This document shows positions 1 to 6,574 of a DNA stretch of 64,000 nucleotides, one piece after another. Within the stretch, counting starts at the first letter, position 1; each line of letters opens with the position of its first letter. Below the pieces are notes generated by a model, which saw only the letters and a program-made list of their open reading frames with translations, was not told the DNA's origin and made no database searches. Location: the NCBI RefSeq assembly GCF_013416555.1, contig NZ_JACCFG010000001.1, positions 1,054,001 to 1,118,000 on the forward strand, given 5' to 3'. This stretch comes from Sphingomonas sp. R-74633 (GTDB lineage: Bacteria; Pseudomonadota; Alphaproteobacteria; Sphingomonadales; Sphingomonadaceae). The position numbers were made by a program, and so were the translations under genes.

Positions 1-42
1 ACGCCCGACCCGAACGCGCTGATCGGCTGGGGCGAGAAGTAG
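1..42 (+). CDS. C-terminal end of an unidentified protein (partial)
   Basis: A reading frame open from the window edge encodes TPDPNALIGWGEK and stops at TAG (40-42). It is followed at once by a REP-like palindrome, which commonly marks the 3' end of genes, and the next gene on the other strand converges towards it. Only 13 residues are visible, too few to name a family, and an open frame this short could also be chance. Confidence 0.35.
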   Translation, partial: TPDPNALIGWGEK

Positions 43-58
43 CCACTAGCTCTCAGCT

Positions 59-135
59 GTTCCCCGGCGAAAGCCGGGGCCCAGGGTTACTCTTCCGTGT
101 CGCTTGTAACTGGCCCCCGGTTTTCGCCGGGGAAC
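59..135. repeat. REP-like paired palindrome between convergent genes
   Basis: Two arms, about 60-84 and 111-135, are near-perfect inverted copies of each other (about 24 of 26 bases match). The left arm is itself a hairpin: CCCCGGC (62-68), GAAA loop, GCCGGGG (73-79). The right arm folds in the same way around a T-rich loop. The element lies between the partial gene at the left edge and the convergent small gene ending at 147, so it probably also works as a bidirectional transcription end. This GGCGAAAGCC-type palindrome is a common intergenic element in sphingomonads. Confidence 0.75.
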
Positions 136-146
136 AGCGTGGAAAA

Positions 147-473
147 TCAGCCCAGCATCTTCTCGACCGACACCGGCGCATCGCCGATCGCCACACCGGT
201 CTTGCGCTCATGGACCTTGCGCACCGCCTCGGCGATCTCCTTGTCGATCGCGTCCTTCTGCTTGGGCGGCAGCTTCTTGTAATCCTCTTCGGAGAGATCG
301 TGCTTCTTGAGCACCGCGTCGCGGGCGCGCTCTTCGGGCGTTTCGCTCGCGGCCTTTTTGAAGGCCTCCAGGATCGCGTCGAAGTTCGTCGTGCTCGCGC
401 CATTCGTCGCGGCCGCGCCCGAGGTGGATGCGCCGCTGGTGTCGATGCCCGTAATGCCGGTGATTGCGCTCAT
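147..473 (-). CDS. small hypothetical protein, disordered N-terminus plus charged helical C-terminus
   Basis: A 108-residue protein starting MSAITGITGID. The longer open frame could start further upstream, but the ATG at 473 is preceded by an AGGGGAT ribosome-binding site, so this start is preferred. Residues 1-30 are rich in Ser, Thr, Ala and Gly and look unstructured. Residues 32-90 are highly charged and helical (FDAILEAFKKAA, then KKHDLSEEDYKKLPPKQKDAIDKE in pieces). There is no signal peptide, membrane segment or cysteine. It lies 52 bp downstream of holB and may share its transcript. No family is recognised; the codon pattern fits a real gene. Confidence 0.6.
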   Translation of the reverse strand: MSAITGITGIDTSGASTSGAAATNGASTTNFDAILEAFKKAASETPEERARDAVLKKHDLSEEDYKKLPPKQKDAIDKEIAEAVRKVHERKTGVAIGDAPVSVEKMLG

Positions 474-525
474 ATTCCGATCCCCTGTTTCGGGCCCGAA
501 ATAACCGCCGATGCCTAAAGCGGCG

Positions 526-1500
526 TTAAGCGCGGCCCAGCCTCGCGAGGATGCCGCCCATCTCGAACACCGTCGACGAGGCGTCGAGCGACAGCCCGGT
601 CGCCGCCCCACCCAGCTCGCGCGCGGCACCATAGGCATCGAGCGCGGTGCGCAACGCGTCACCCGAGAGCGGCTTGGCGCGTTCGGCTATGAAGCTCGGC
701 GCGCGTTCGAGGAAGGCCTCATAGCGTGGCTGCGCGGCCTTGATGCCGAGCAGCTTGGCCAACCGGCTGCGGATCATGTTGGAGGGATCGCCGGTCTCGG
801 CGAGCGCCACCATCTCGCTTTCGATCGCGGCGATATCGAGCCCGGCAAAGCCCAGCGCCCGGCCCGGCGAGCCCTCGCCCGCCTTGACCAGCGCCGCGAT
901 CTCATTGCCATTCGCGTCGGGCAGCTGCTCGCGCAGGATCGCGCTCACATCGGCGTCAGGCAGCGCCTCGAAGCGCAGCAGCCGGCAGCGCGAGCGGATC
1001 GTCGGCAGCAGCCGGCCGGGCGCATGGCTCACCAGCAGGAAGATCGTCCCCGCCGGCGGCTCCTCGAGATTCTTGAGCAGCGCATTGGCGCCGCCGCGCT
1101 CGAGATCGTCGATCGCATCGATCACGATCACCCGGCGCGACGAAAAGCTCGGCTTGGTCGCAAACAAGGGTTGGAGCGAGCGGACCTGCGCGATCGTGAT
1201 CGAGCGGGCGAGCGCCTCGTCGGGCTTGTCCGGATCCTTGGGCAGCCGAACCAGCTCGCGATAGTCCGGATGCGCGCCGGCGTTGACGAGATGGACGGTC
1301 TGGCTCTCCTCCGGCACATCCCAGCCGGGGGCCAGATGATCGCGACCGGCGCCTTCAGCCAGCAGGCGCAACGCCGCCGCCCGCGCGAACATGCCCTTCC
1401 CCACCCCCTCGGGCCCGGCGATCAGCCAGGCGTGGTGGAGATTGCCGCTCGCCATCGCCGCGGCGAGCGCCGCGCGGGCGGAGTCGTTACCGATCAGCAT
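526..1500 (-). CDS. holB: DNA polymerase III subunit delta'
   Basis: A 324-residue clamp-loader subunit. The start MLIGNDSARAALAAAM at 1500 is chosen because the frame upstream runs through a REP element. A Walker A-like GPEGVGKG lies near residue 29, followed by an AAA+ core with the sensor stretch RVIVIDAIDDLERGGANALLKNLEEPP, whose final part is the family signature, and TIRSRCRLLRF. The zinc-binding cysteines of many delta' proteins are absent, as in other alphaproteobacterial versions. In related genomes the order is dacC-tmk-holB-metG; here tmk is missing upstream and a small unknown gene follows. It acts in the cytoplasm loading the sliding clamp. Confidence 0.9.
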   Translation of the reverse strand: MLIGNDSARAALAAAMASGNLHHAWLIAGPEGVGKGMFARAAALRLLAEGAGRDHLAPGWDVPEESQTVHLVNAGAHPDYRELVRLPKDPDKPDEALARSITIAQVRSLQPLFATKPSFSSRRVIVIDAIDDLERGGANALLKNLEEPPAGTIFLLVSHAPGRLLPTIRSRCRLLRFEALPDADVSAILREQLPDANGNEIAALVKAGEGSPGRALGFAGLDIAAIESEMVALAETGDPSNMIRSRLAKLLGIKAAQPRYEAFLERAPSFIAERAKPLSGDALRTALDAYGAARELGGAATGLSLDASSTVFEMGGILARLGRA

Positions 1501-1504
1501 CAAT

Positions 1505-1634
1505 CCCTCTCCCATTGGGAGAGGGAGGGAGGCGCGAAGCGCCGGAAGGGTGAGGGCAGAAGGATGAGGCCTGCCCTCACCCTTCCCGCTCGGCTGCACC
1601 GAGCGGGCCCCTTCCCTCTCCCGATGGGAGAGGG
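1505..1634. repeat. composite REP element, copy 1
   Basis: About 130 bp bounded by two palindromes of the form [22 protein letters not shown] (1505-1525 and 1614-1634). Between them are GGAAGGGTGAGGG and its inverted partner CCCTCACCCTTCC plus a small variable hairpin, so the whole unit is a large imperfect inverted repeat. A closely similar copy lies at 56168-56292. It occupies the gap between dacC and holB. It has no coding content. A non-autonomous REP or MITE-like element is the best description. Confidence 0.85.
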
Positions 1635-1639
1635 AATCA

Positions 1640-2809
1640 TCACATTCCGAACAGCGACCAGAACCCGCGCCAGGCGCGGCCGAAAAAGCCCGCCTCGCCC
1701 ACATCCTTCTCGGCGACCAGCGGCACGGTCTGCGACGGCAGGCCGGGCGAGTCGATGACGAGGTCGGCGATATGGTCGCCCGCCTTGAAGCCGGCCGGAA
1801 CCGGGCCGTTATAGACGATACGGCCCTGCATCTCGGGCGCGGTGCCGGCCGGCACGGTGGCGGTCAGGTCGCGCGGCGCGATCACGCCAACGCTGCTCGC
1901 TGTCCCGCCTTGCACCTGGATCTCACCGACTTTGCGGCCCTTCTTGACGATCGGGCGCGGCTGCCAGGCGCGGAAGCCCCAATTCATGAACTTCACCGAT
2001 TCCTCGGCGCGGCCACCATAGGTGTCGAGCCCGGCGACCACCATCACCAGACGGCGGCCATTCTGCTCGGCCGAGCCGGTGAAGCCATAGCCGGCTTCGT
2101 CGGTATGACCGGTCTTCAGGCCATCGGCGCCCTGCACCTTGCCGAGCAGCGGATCACGGTTCGCCTGGCTGATGTCGTTGCCGGCGCCCAGCGTCTTGCC
2201 CCAGGTGAAGCTGGGCAGCGCGTAGAACTGCTTGTAGAGGTCCGGATGGTCCTGGATCGTCGCCTTGGCGAGATGTGCCAGGTCACGCGCTGTCACATAG
2301 GTGCGACCTTCATCGGGCCAGCCGTTCGACGTACCGAAATGGCTGTTGCTGAGGCCGAGCTTCTTGCCCGCCTCGTTCATCCGCTGGACGAATGCTTCCT
2401 CGGTGCCGGAGATGCCTTCCGCGAGCACGACACAGGCATCATTGCCCGACAGCGTGACGATACCCTTGAGCAGGTCGGACACGGTCGGCTTCTCGCCCAC
2501 CGCCAGGAACATGGTCGAGCCCTGCGAATGCCACTTCTTCCAGGTCTCGGGCTGCACTTCGATCTGCTTGTCGAGCTTGAGCTCGCCCCGCTTGATCAGG
2601 TCGAAGGCGACATAGACCGTCATCATCTTCGCCATCGATGCCGGCGGGATGCGGCGATCGGCGTCCTTGGCATAGAGCACCGCGCCCGAGGACAGGTCTT
2701 CCATATAGGCGATCGGCGCCGGCGTATCGAAAGGCGGCGGGCCTGCGGCATGCGTGGACGCGGCGGCGGCAAGCGCCAGGAACGATGCAGCAAGCAGATA
2801 CTTCTTCAT
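1640..2809 (-). CDS. dacC: D-alanyl-D-alanine carboxypeptidase (PBP5/6 family)
   Basis: A 389-residue periplasmic penicillin-binding protein that trims the terminal D-Ala from peptidoglycan stem peptides. It has a signal peptide (MKKYLLAASFLALAAAASTHAA), the active-site SMAK at 58-61, SGN at 121-123 and KTG at 232-234: the complete serine-acyltransferase triad in normal spacing. The region after residue about 285 is the all-beta C-terminal domain, and the end (WRGFWSLFGM) is amphipathic, as expected for membrane anchoring. It lies 17 bp downstream of rlpA and forms a cell-wall operon with rlpA and mltB. The exact dacA/dacC symbol is uncertain. Confidence 0.93.
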   Translation of the reverse strand: MKKYLLAASFLALAAAASTHAAGPPPFDTPAPIAYMEDLSSGAVLYAKDADRRIPPASMAKMMTVYVAFDLIKRGELKLDKQIEVQPETWKKWHSQGSTMFLAVGEKPTVSDLLKGIVTLSGNDACVVLAEGISGTEEAFVQRMNEAGKKLGLSNSHFGTSNGWPDEGRTYVTARDLAHLAKATIQDHPDLYKQFYALPSFTWGKTLGAGNDISQANRDPLLGKVQGADGLKTGHTDEAGYGFTGSAEQNGRRLVMVVAGLDTYGGRAEESVKFMNWGFRAWQPRPIVKKGRKVGEIQVQGGTASSVGVIAPRDLTATVPAGTAPEMQGRIVYNGPVPAGFKAGDHIADLVIDSPGLPSQTVPLVAEKDVGEAGFFGRAWRGFWSLFGM

Positions 2810-2826
2810 GGGGTCCGTCCGGCCTT

Positions 2827-4008
2827 TCAGTTGGCTTGGACGCGTGCATCTCCATAGCCCGCGCCCGCGGCGCGCCGTCGTGCCGCATCGGCCTCGCCCG
2901 CCGTAGCGAAGGGACCGAGCTGGACACGATAGAGCCCGCCCCCCGGCTTTACGAACCCGCCTAGGCTTTGGGCAAGCGCTTGTGCGCGGCTTGCGTTAGA
3001 AAGTGCGGCAACCTGGACGATATATTTGCCATTTGCGGCCGGCCGAGCCGTCGGTGGGGCCGTCCGGACCGCTGCCGGGCGCGGTGCGGCCGTCCGCGGC
3101 GGGCTATAGCTGGGCGTGCGCGGGGCGGCACTGGCATAGCTTGGCTGGCTCGGAAGGCGCTTGCGCAGCGCCGTCAGCAGCACCTGCGGCGCATCGGCGC
3201 GGTCGCCGGCCGCGTGTCCCGCCTGGAGCGCATTCTTGTCCATCGCCGGTGGGTTCACGCTGCGGATGCGCACGCCGACGCTGTCGCCACTCGCGCCAAG
3301 CAGCCGCGCGGCGCCGGCCGACAAGTCGATCGGATGATCGGCGCCCGGGTCCGTGCCGGTGACGAGCACGAGGATCGTCCGCCCGGTATCGAGCGATGTG
3401 ACTTCGACATAGGAATTCGCCGGCAGCGAGCGATGCACCGCTACCACCGCCTGGTCGGCCGCACCGCCACCGCTCACCGGGCGGACGCCGGCATAGCCGA
3501 TCTCGTCATAGCGCGGCGTCTCGCCGGGCGCAGGCTGCGACGAGCCGGCTGGACCGGCAGCTCCGGCGGCGGGATCAGCATAGTCCTGCGGCATTTGCTG
3601 CTGTGGAGCGGGCTGGGGCTGCCATTGCTGCTGAACCGGAGCCGGCGCGGTGCGCTGCTGGCGTGCCGGCGCGCTGCCGGGAACCGCATAGGAGGCGCCG
3701 GGCGCGCTCGACTGCTGCTGTGCGGGCGCGGGATCGGCCCATTGCGGCTGCTGCTGATATTGGGGCTCGGGCTGCTGCTCCACCGGCTCGGGCGCCGGCT
3801 GCACCTGCGGCTGGGCCGGCTGCTGGCGCGCAGGGCGTGAGCGAAGCGTGCCGTCGGCGGCGCGCCAGGTCTCGGTGGACTGATCGTCCCCGCCATAGGC
3901 TTGCGCAGCCACGGAGCCCCGCTGCTGCATCGGGTGGGCATAGCTCGGGGCTCCGCCGCCAAGGGCAGCCAGGAGCGAGAGCGCGAAAATGCTAGCGTTC
4001 GACCTCAT
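2827..4008 (-). CDS. rlpA: RlpA-family septal lytic transglycosylase with SPOR domain
   Basis: A 393-residue exported protein. A signal peptide ends near residue 24. A long Gln/Pro/Ala-rich linker (about 60-165) follows, then an RlpA-type double-psi beta-barrel (about 165-290) containing VHRSLPANSYVEVTSLDTGR and VTGTDPGADHPIDLS, and a C-terminal SPOR domain (326-393) beginning NGKYIVQVAAL. SPOR domains bind glycan strands lacking stem peptides at the septum, and RlpA cleaves them. No lipobox is seen, so it is probably soluble or anchored by its SPOR domain only. The start overlaps the end of mltB by 17 bp, indicating coupled expression with mltB and dacC. Confidence 0.85.
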   Translation of the reverse strand: MRSNASIFALSLLAALGGGAPSYAHPMQQRGSVAAQAYGGDDQSTETWRAADGTLRSRPARQQPAQPQVQPAPEPVEQQPEPQYQQQPQWADPAPAQQQSSAPGASYAVPGSAPARQQRTAPAPVQQQWQPQPAPQQQMPQDYADPAAGAAGPAGSSQPAPGETPRYDEIGYAGVRPVSGGGAADQAVVAVHRSLPANSYVEVTSLDTGRTILVLVTGTDPGADHPIDLSAGAARLLGASGDSVGVRIRSVNPPAMDKNALQAGHAAGDRADAPQVLLTALRKRLPSQPSYASAAPRTPSYSPPRTAAPRPAAVRTAPPTARPAANGKYIVQVAALSNASRAQALAQSLGGFVKPGGGLYRVQLGPFATAGEADAARRRAAGAGYGDARVQAN

Positions 4009-5026
4009 CGGCGAGGAGGCCTACCGACAAAGCGTAAAAATTCGAGCAATTATAGTCGAGGATCACGCGATAATTTCCGGTGAGCAGATAGCCGGTCTTC
4101 CCCGGGCCATCGGGCTCGAGCAGCGTCGCCTGGACATTATCGGCCGGCCAGGCGCGCGTTTGCGGCACGATCCCCAACGCGCGCCACTCCGCCATCGTCT
4201 TCCAGCGGCTATGCCGGTCGAAGACGCGCGGGCAGCGCGGCGCAACGCTCTTGTTGGCGATCGCGCCGCGGTCGAGATTGGCCGGCACGCTCACTGCGAA
4301 GCCCCAGGGCTGGCCCGGGCGCCAGCCGGCATTGACGAAATAATTGGCGATCGAGGCGAGCGTGTCCGCCTCGCTCGTCCAGATATCGGCCATCCCGTCG
4401 CCATCGCCGTCACGCGCCAGGCGGAGATAGACTGAGGGCAGGAATTGCGGCCCGCCAAAGGCCCCTGCCCAGCTGCCGACCAGTTTCTCGCGCGGGACGC
4501 CGCGGTCGACCATCTTGAGCGTCGCGATGAACTCGCTGGCGAACAGGTCGCGGCGGCGGCCTTCATAGGCGAGGCTGGCGAGCGCGCGCGGCAGGTCGAA
4601 GCCGCCCATCACCCGTCCGTAATTGGTCTCGTGGCCCCAGATCGCGACCATGATCGATTCGGGCACGCCGGTCTCGGCTTCGATCCGCTGCAGCCGACTG
4701 CGCTCGCGCTGATAGGCGGCGCGCCCCTGCCCGATCCGCGCGGCATCGACATGCGCGCGGCGATAGGGCTCGAAATTGGAGATCGGGGCGTTGGGCGCGG
4801 TCTCGGGCTGCTGGCGGTCGAGCTGCACCACGCGGGCATTATAAGTGAGCGTCGGGACGACCATGTCGATCGTGCGCCGGCTCACGCCTTCGGAGGCCGC
4901 CTGGCGCGAAAGCTCGCCCAGATAGGTCTGGAAGCCGCTTTCGTCCTGCGCAATCGCAGGCGCCGCCGTGATTACGGCCACACCAAGCGCCAACAGGCTA
5001 CGCACTACACTATTTCGTCCCCGCAT
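3992..5026 (-). CDS. mltB: lytic murein transglycosylase (MltB family)
   Basis: A 344-residue periplasmic enzyme that cleaves peptidoglycan with formation of 1,6-anhydro ends. A signal peptide (ends AAPAIA) is followed by the SLT_2 domain. The catalytic glutamate is E133 in IWGHETNYGR, and other family signatures are GSWAGAFGGPQFLPS and ANYFVNAGW. A Ca2+ loop DGDGDGMAD starts at D206; an EF-hand-like site at this place is known in E. coli Slt35/MltB. It is the first gene of the mltB-rlpA-dacC set and overlaps rlpA. There is no C-terminal peptidoglycan-binding repeat. Confidence 0.92.
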   Translation of the reverse strand: MRGRNSVVRSLLALGVAVITAAPAIAQDESGFQTYLGELSRQAASEGVSRRTIDMVVPTLTYNARVVQLDRQQPETAPNAPISNFEPYRRAHVDAARIGQGRAAYQRERSRLQRIEAETGVPESIMVAIWGHETNYGRVMGGFDLPRALASLAYEGRRRDLFASEFIATLKMVDRGVPREKLVGSWAGAFGGPQFLPSVYLRLARDGDGDGMADIWTSEADTLASIANYFVNAGWRPGQPWGFAVSVPANLDRGAIANKSVAPRCPRVFDRHSRWKTMAEWRALGIVPQTRAWPADNVQATLLEPDGPGKTGYLLTGNYRVILDYNCSNFYALSVGLLADEVER

Positions 5027-5089
5027 GGTCTTTTTGTGCCACAGGGCAGCGCGATGCAGAACCCCTTGGGCAATGCTTTCGTCAACAAA

Positions 5090-5118
5090 TTGTGGCGGAT
5101 CGTCGCGGATCGCATTAG
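5090..5118 (+). promoter_or_regulatory. putative promoter of tRNA-Ser
   Basis: TTGTGG (5090-5095) and CATTAG (5113-5118) are separated by 17 bases, a sigma70-like arrangement placing transcription start about 9 bases before the mature tRNA at 5134. The -10 hexamer matches only loosely, so this is an inference from spacing and position. Confidence 0.4.
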
Positions 5119-5133
5119 CGGGGGGTCTGACGC

Positions 5134-5223
<90 letters not shown>

Positions 5224-5245
5224 AATATTCCAGGGGGTTATGCAG

Positions 5246-5986
5246 ATGTCCGGATACTGGATTGCAGCCGTCGTCGCACTCACCCTGCTCGCCCCCACCC
5301 CTGCGCAGGCCGGTTCGTGCGAAGACAAGGCCGCATGGGCCGCCGCGATCAAGCCGGACATCGACAGAACCTTCGCGCTGATGAAGGCGCAGGACAAGCC
5401 GGGCTTCACTGCGATACTGCCCGCCCTGCAAAAGCGCTATGCCGCCCTCCCCGCCGCCATGCCGTTGGCCGAGCGCTGCGGCGGCGAGGTGCGCGTCTAT
5501 GACGAACACCAGTTCCTCACCTATGACGCCGCGAAGAAGGCGGGCAAGGCGATCGACGGCTTCCCGGCCGGCTCCAACTTCGTGCTGAGCAACCTCCATT
5601 ATGCCGAGCTCGCCTATGCGGTCGGTTGGATCCAGTATGAGATGGAGGACTTCGCCGGCGCCAAGGCGAGCTATGCAAAGGGCCTGGCGATCGCGCCGAA
5701 CCAGCATGACCTGACCAAGGAATATGTCGCCACCCTGCTCAGCCTCTCGGCCTATGCAGACATGCCGCCGTTCATCGATCGCTTCCTCGCAAGCGACAAG
5801 GACAGCGCCGGTGCGGAGCGCGCCAACCTCATCGCCGCCAAGGGCATCGGTCTCGCCGGACTGGGCGACCTGCCCGCCGCCACGCGCGCAGCCAATGAGG
5901 CTCGGGCGATCGACCCGAACAATGAATATGCGCAATTGGTGTTGAATCTCGTCGCGCAGCGCAGCCAGGCCAAGCCCGCCCAATAG
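5246..5986 (+). CDS. secreted TPR-repeat protein of unknown function
   Basis: A 246-residue protein with a signal peptide (cleavage after AQAG-like LAPTPAQA). Of two close ATGs (5240 and 5246) the second is preferred, because AGGGGG at 5232-5237 is then 8 bases away rather than 2. Residues about 130-235 contain two or three TPR-like helical pairs (AVGWIQYEMEDFAGAKASYAKG in part; GLGDLPAATRAANEARAIDPNN in part). Two cysteines in the mature region (SCEDK, ERCGG) may pair. It lies 22 bp after tRNA-Ser with no room for its own promoter, so it is probably co-transcribed with the tRNA. Precise role unknown. Confidence 0.8.
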   Translation: MSGYWIAAVVALTLLAPTPAQAGSCEDKAAWAAAIKPDIDRTFALMKAQDKPGFTAILPALQKRYAALPAAMPLAERCGGEVRVYDEHQFLTYDAAKKAGKAIDGFPAGSNFVLSNLHYAELAYAVGWIQYEMEDFAGAKASYAKGLAIAPNQHDLTKEYVATLLSLSAYADMPPFIDRFLASDKDSAGAERANLIAAKGIGLAGLGDLPAATRAANEARAIDPNNEYAQLVLNLVAQRSQAKPAQ

Positions 5987-6574
5987 CGCCCCAATCCCGG
6001 CTTCTTCCCCCTCCCCGGCGGCACAAATATGTGTCCCGCGCGCAACACTGCGCCCGCAAGTTGCGCGCGCGCACCGCCGCTTGCGCCGAGAAATCGTTGT
6101 ATCTCAGAGATATGCAGAATTTACGCAGAATAATAATTTTACGTAGTTTCGACCCGCCTCCCGAACGACCCGGCTATATTAACGGCGTGGCCCTCCGGCC
6201 GCGAGTGAGGGGGAAGGAGCAAGGTTCGACGCGCATCTAGCCCGTAAAGGGCGTGAAGACTGCACATAGGCAATGGCCGGATGTCCGGCCGTTCCGTCAT
6301 GTCGAAGCGAGGAGCAGGGGGAGCCGCTCCGCGCGAACGCACAATCCGCATCGCAAGTCCGTCAACCTGCGCGATCCATGTCGCGCCGGATCGGGTCCCT
6401 GCGTGCCCGCTGCGTCCGCATCGCCCGGCACCGTCCTTCCTTCCCAGTTTTCGCTTCGACCAAGGCCAGCCGCGAGGGACCGCGCACGCCGAGGACGAAG
6501 CAACAGAGCATCGCGAATTCCAGGGAAACACGACCCCGCAGGGTCACCAATTTCTAAGGTGGGTAACCAATATC
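5987..6574. other. 588-bp non-coding region with AT-rich core, leader of the TonB receptor gene
   Basis: No credible gene is present. The open frame continuing upstream from the receptor has no ribosome-binding site and atypical composition. Around 6100-6185 the DNA is markedly AT-rich compared with its surroundings and contains short direct repeats and TATATT (6175-6180), which may be a -10 element. If transcription starts near 6187 the mRNA leader is almost 390 nt, long enough for regulatory RNA, but I recognised no known riboswitch; in particular no cobalamin box. Confidence 0.5.
6111..6146. promoter_or_regulatory. short direct repeats, possible operator upstream of the TonB receptor
   Basis: TATGCAGAAT (6111-6120) and TACGCAGAAT (about 6122-6131) lie 11 bases apart, about one helical turn. 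TTTACGCAG (6120-6128) and TTTACGTAG (6138-6146) lie 18 bases apart. Phased repeats in an AT-rich patch before a regulated gene suggest a repressor or activator site. No known regulator motif was matched. Confidence 0.35.

Noticed and set aside
1505..1634. Possible CRISPR array
   Set aside because: Only two bounding palindromes and one variable hairpin are seen; there are no regularly spaced identical repeats, no spacers and no cas genes.
6190..6574. Cobalamin riboswitch before the TonB receptor
   Set aside because: The conserved B12-box and GGGAA/GCCACTG elements were looked for and not found.
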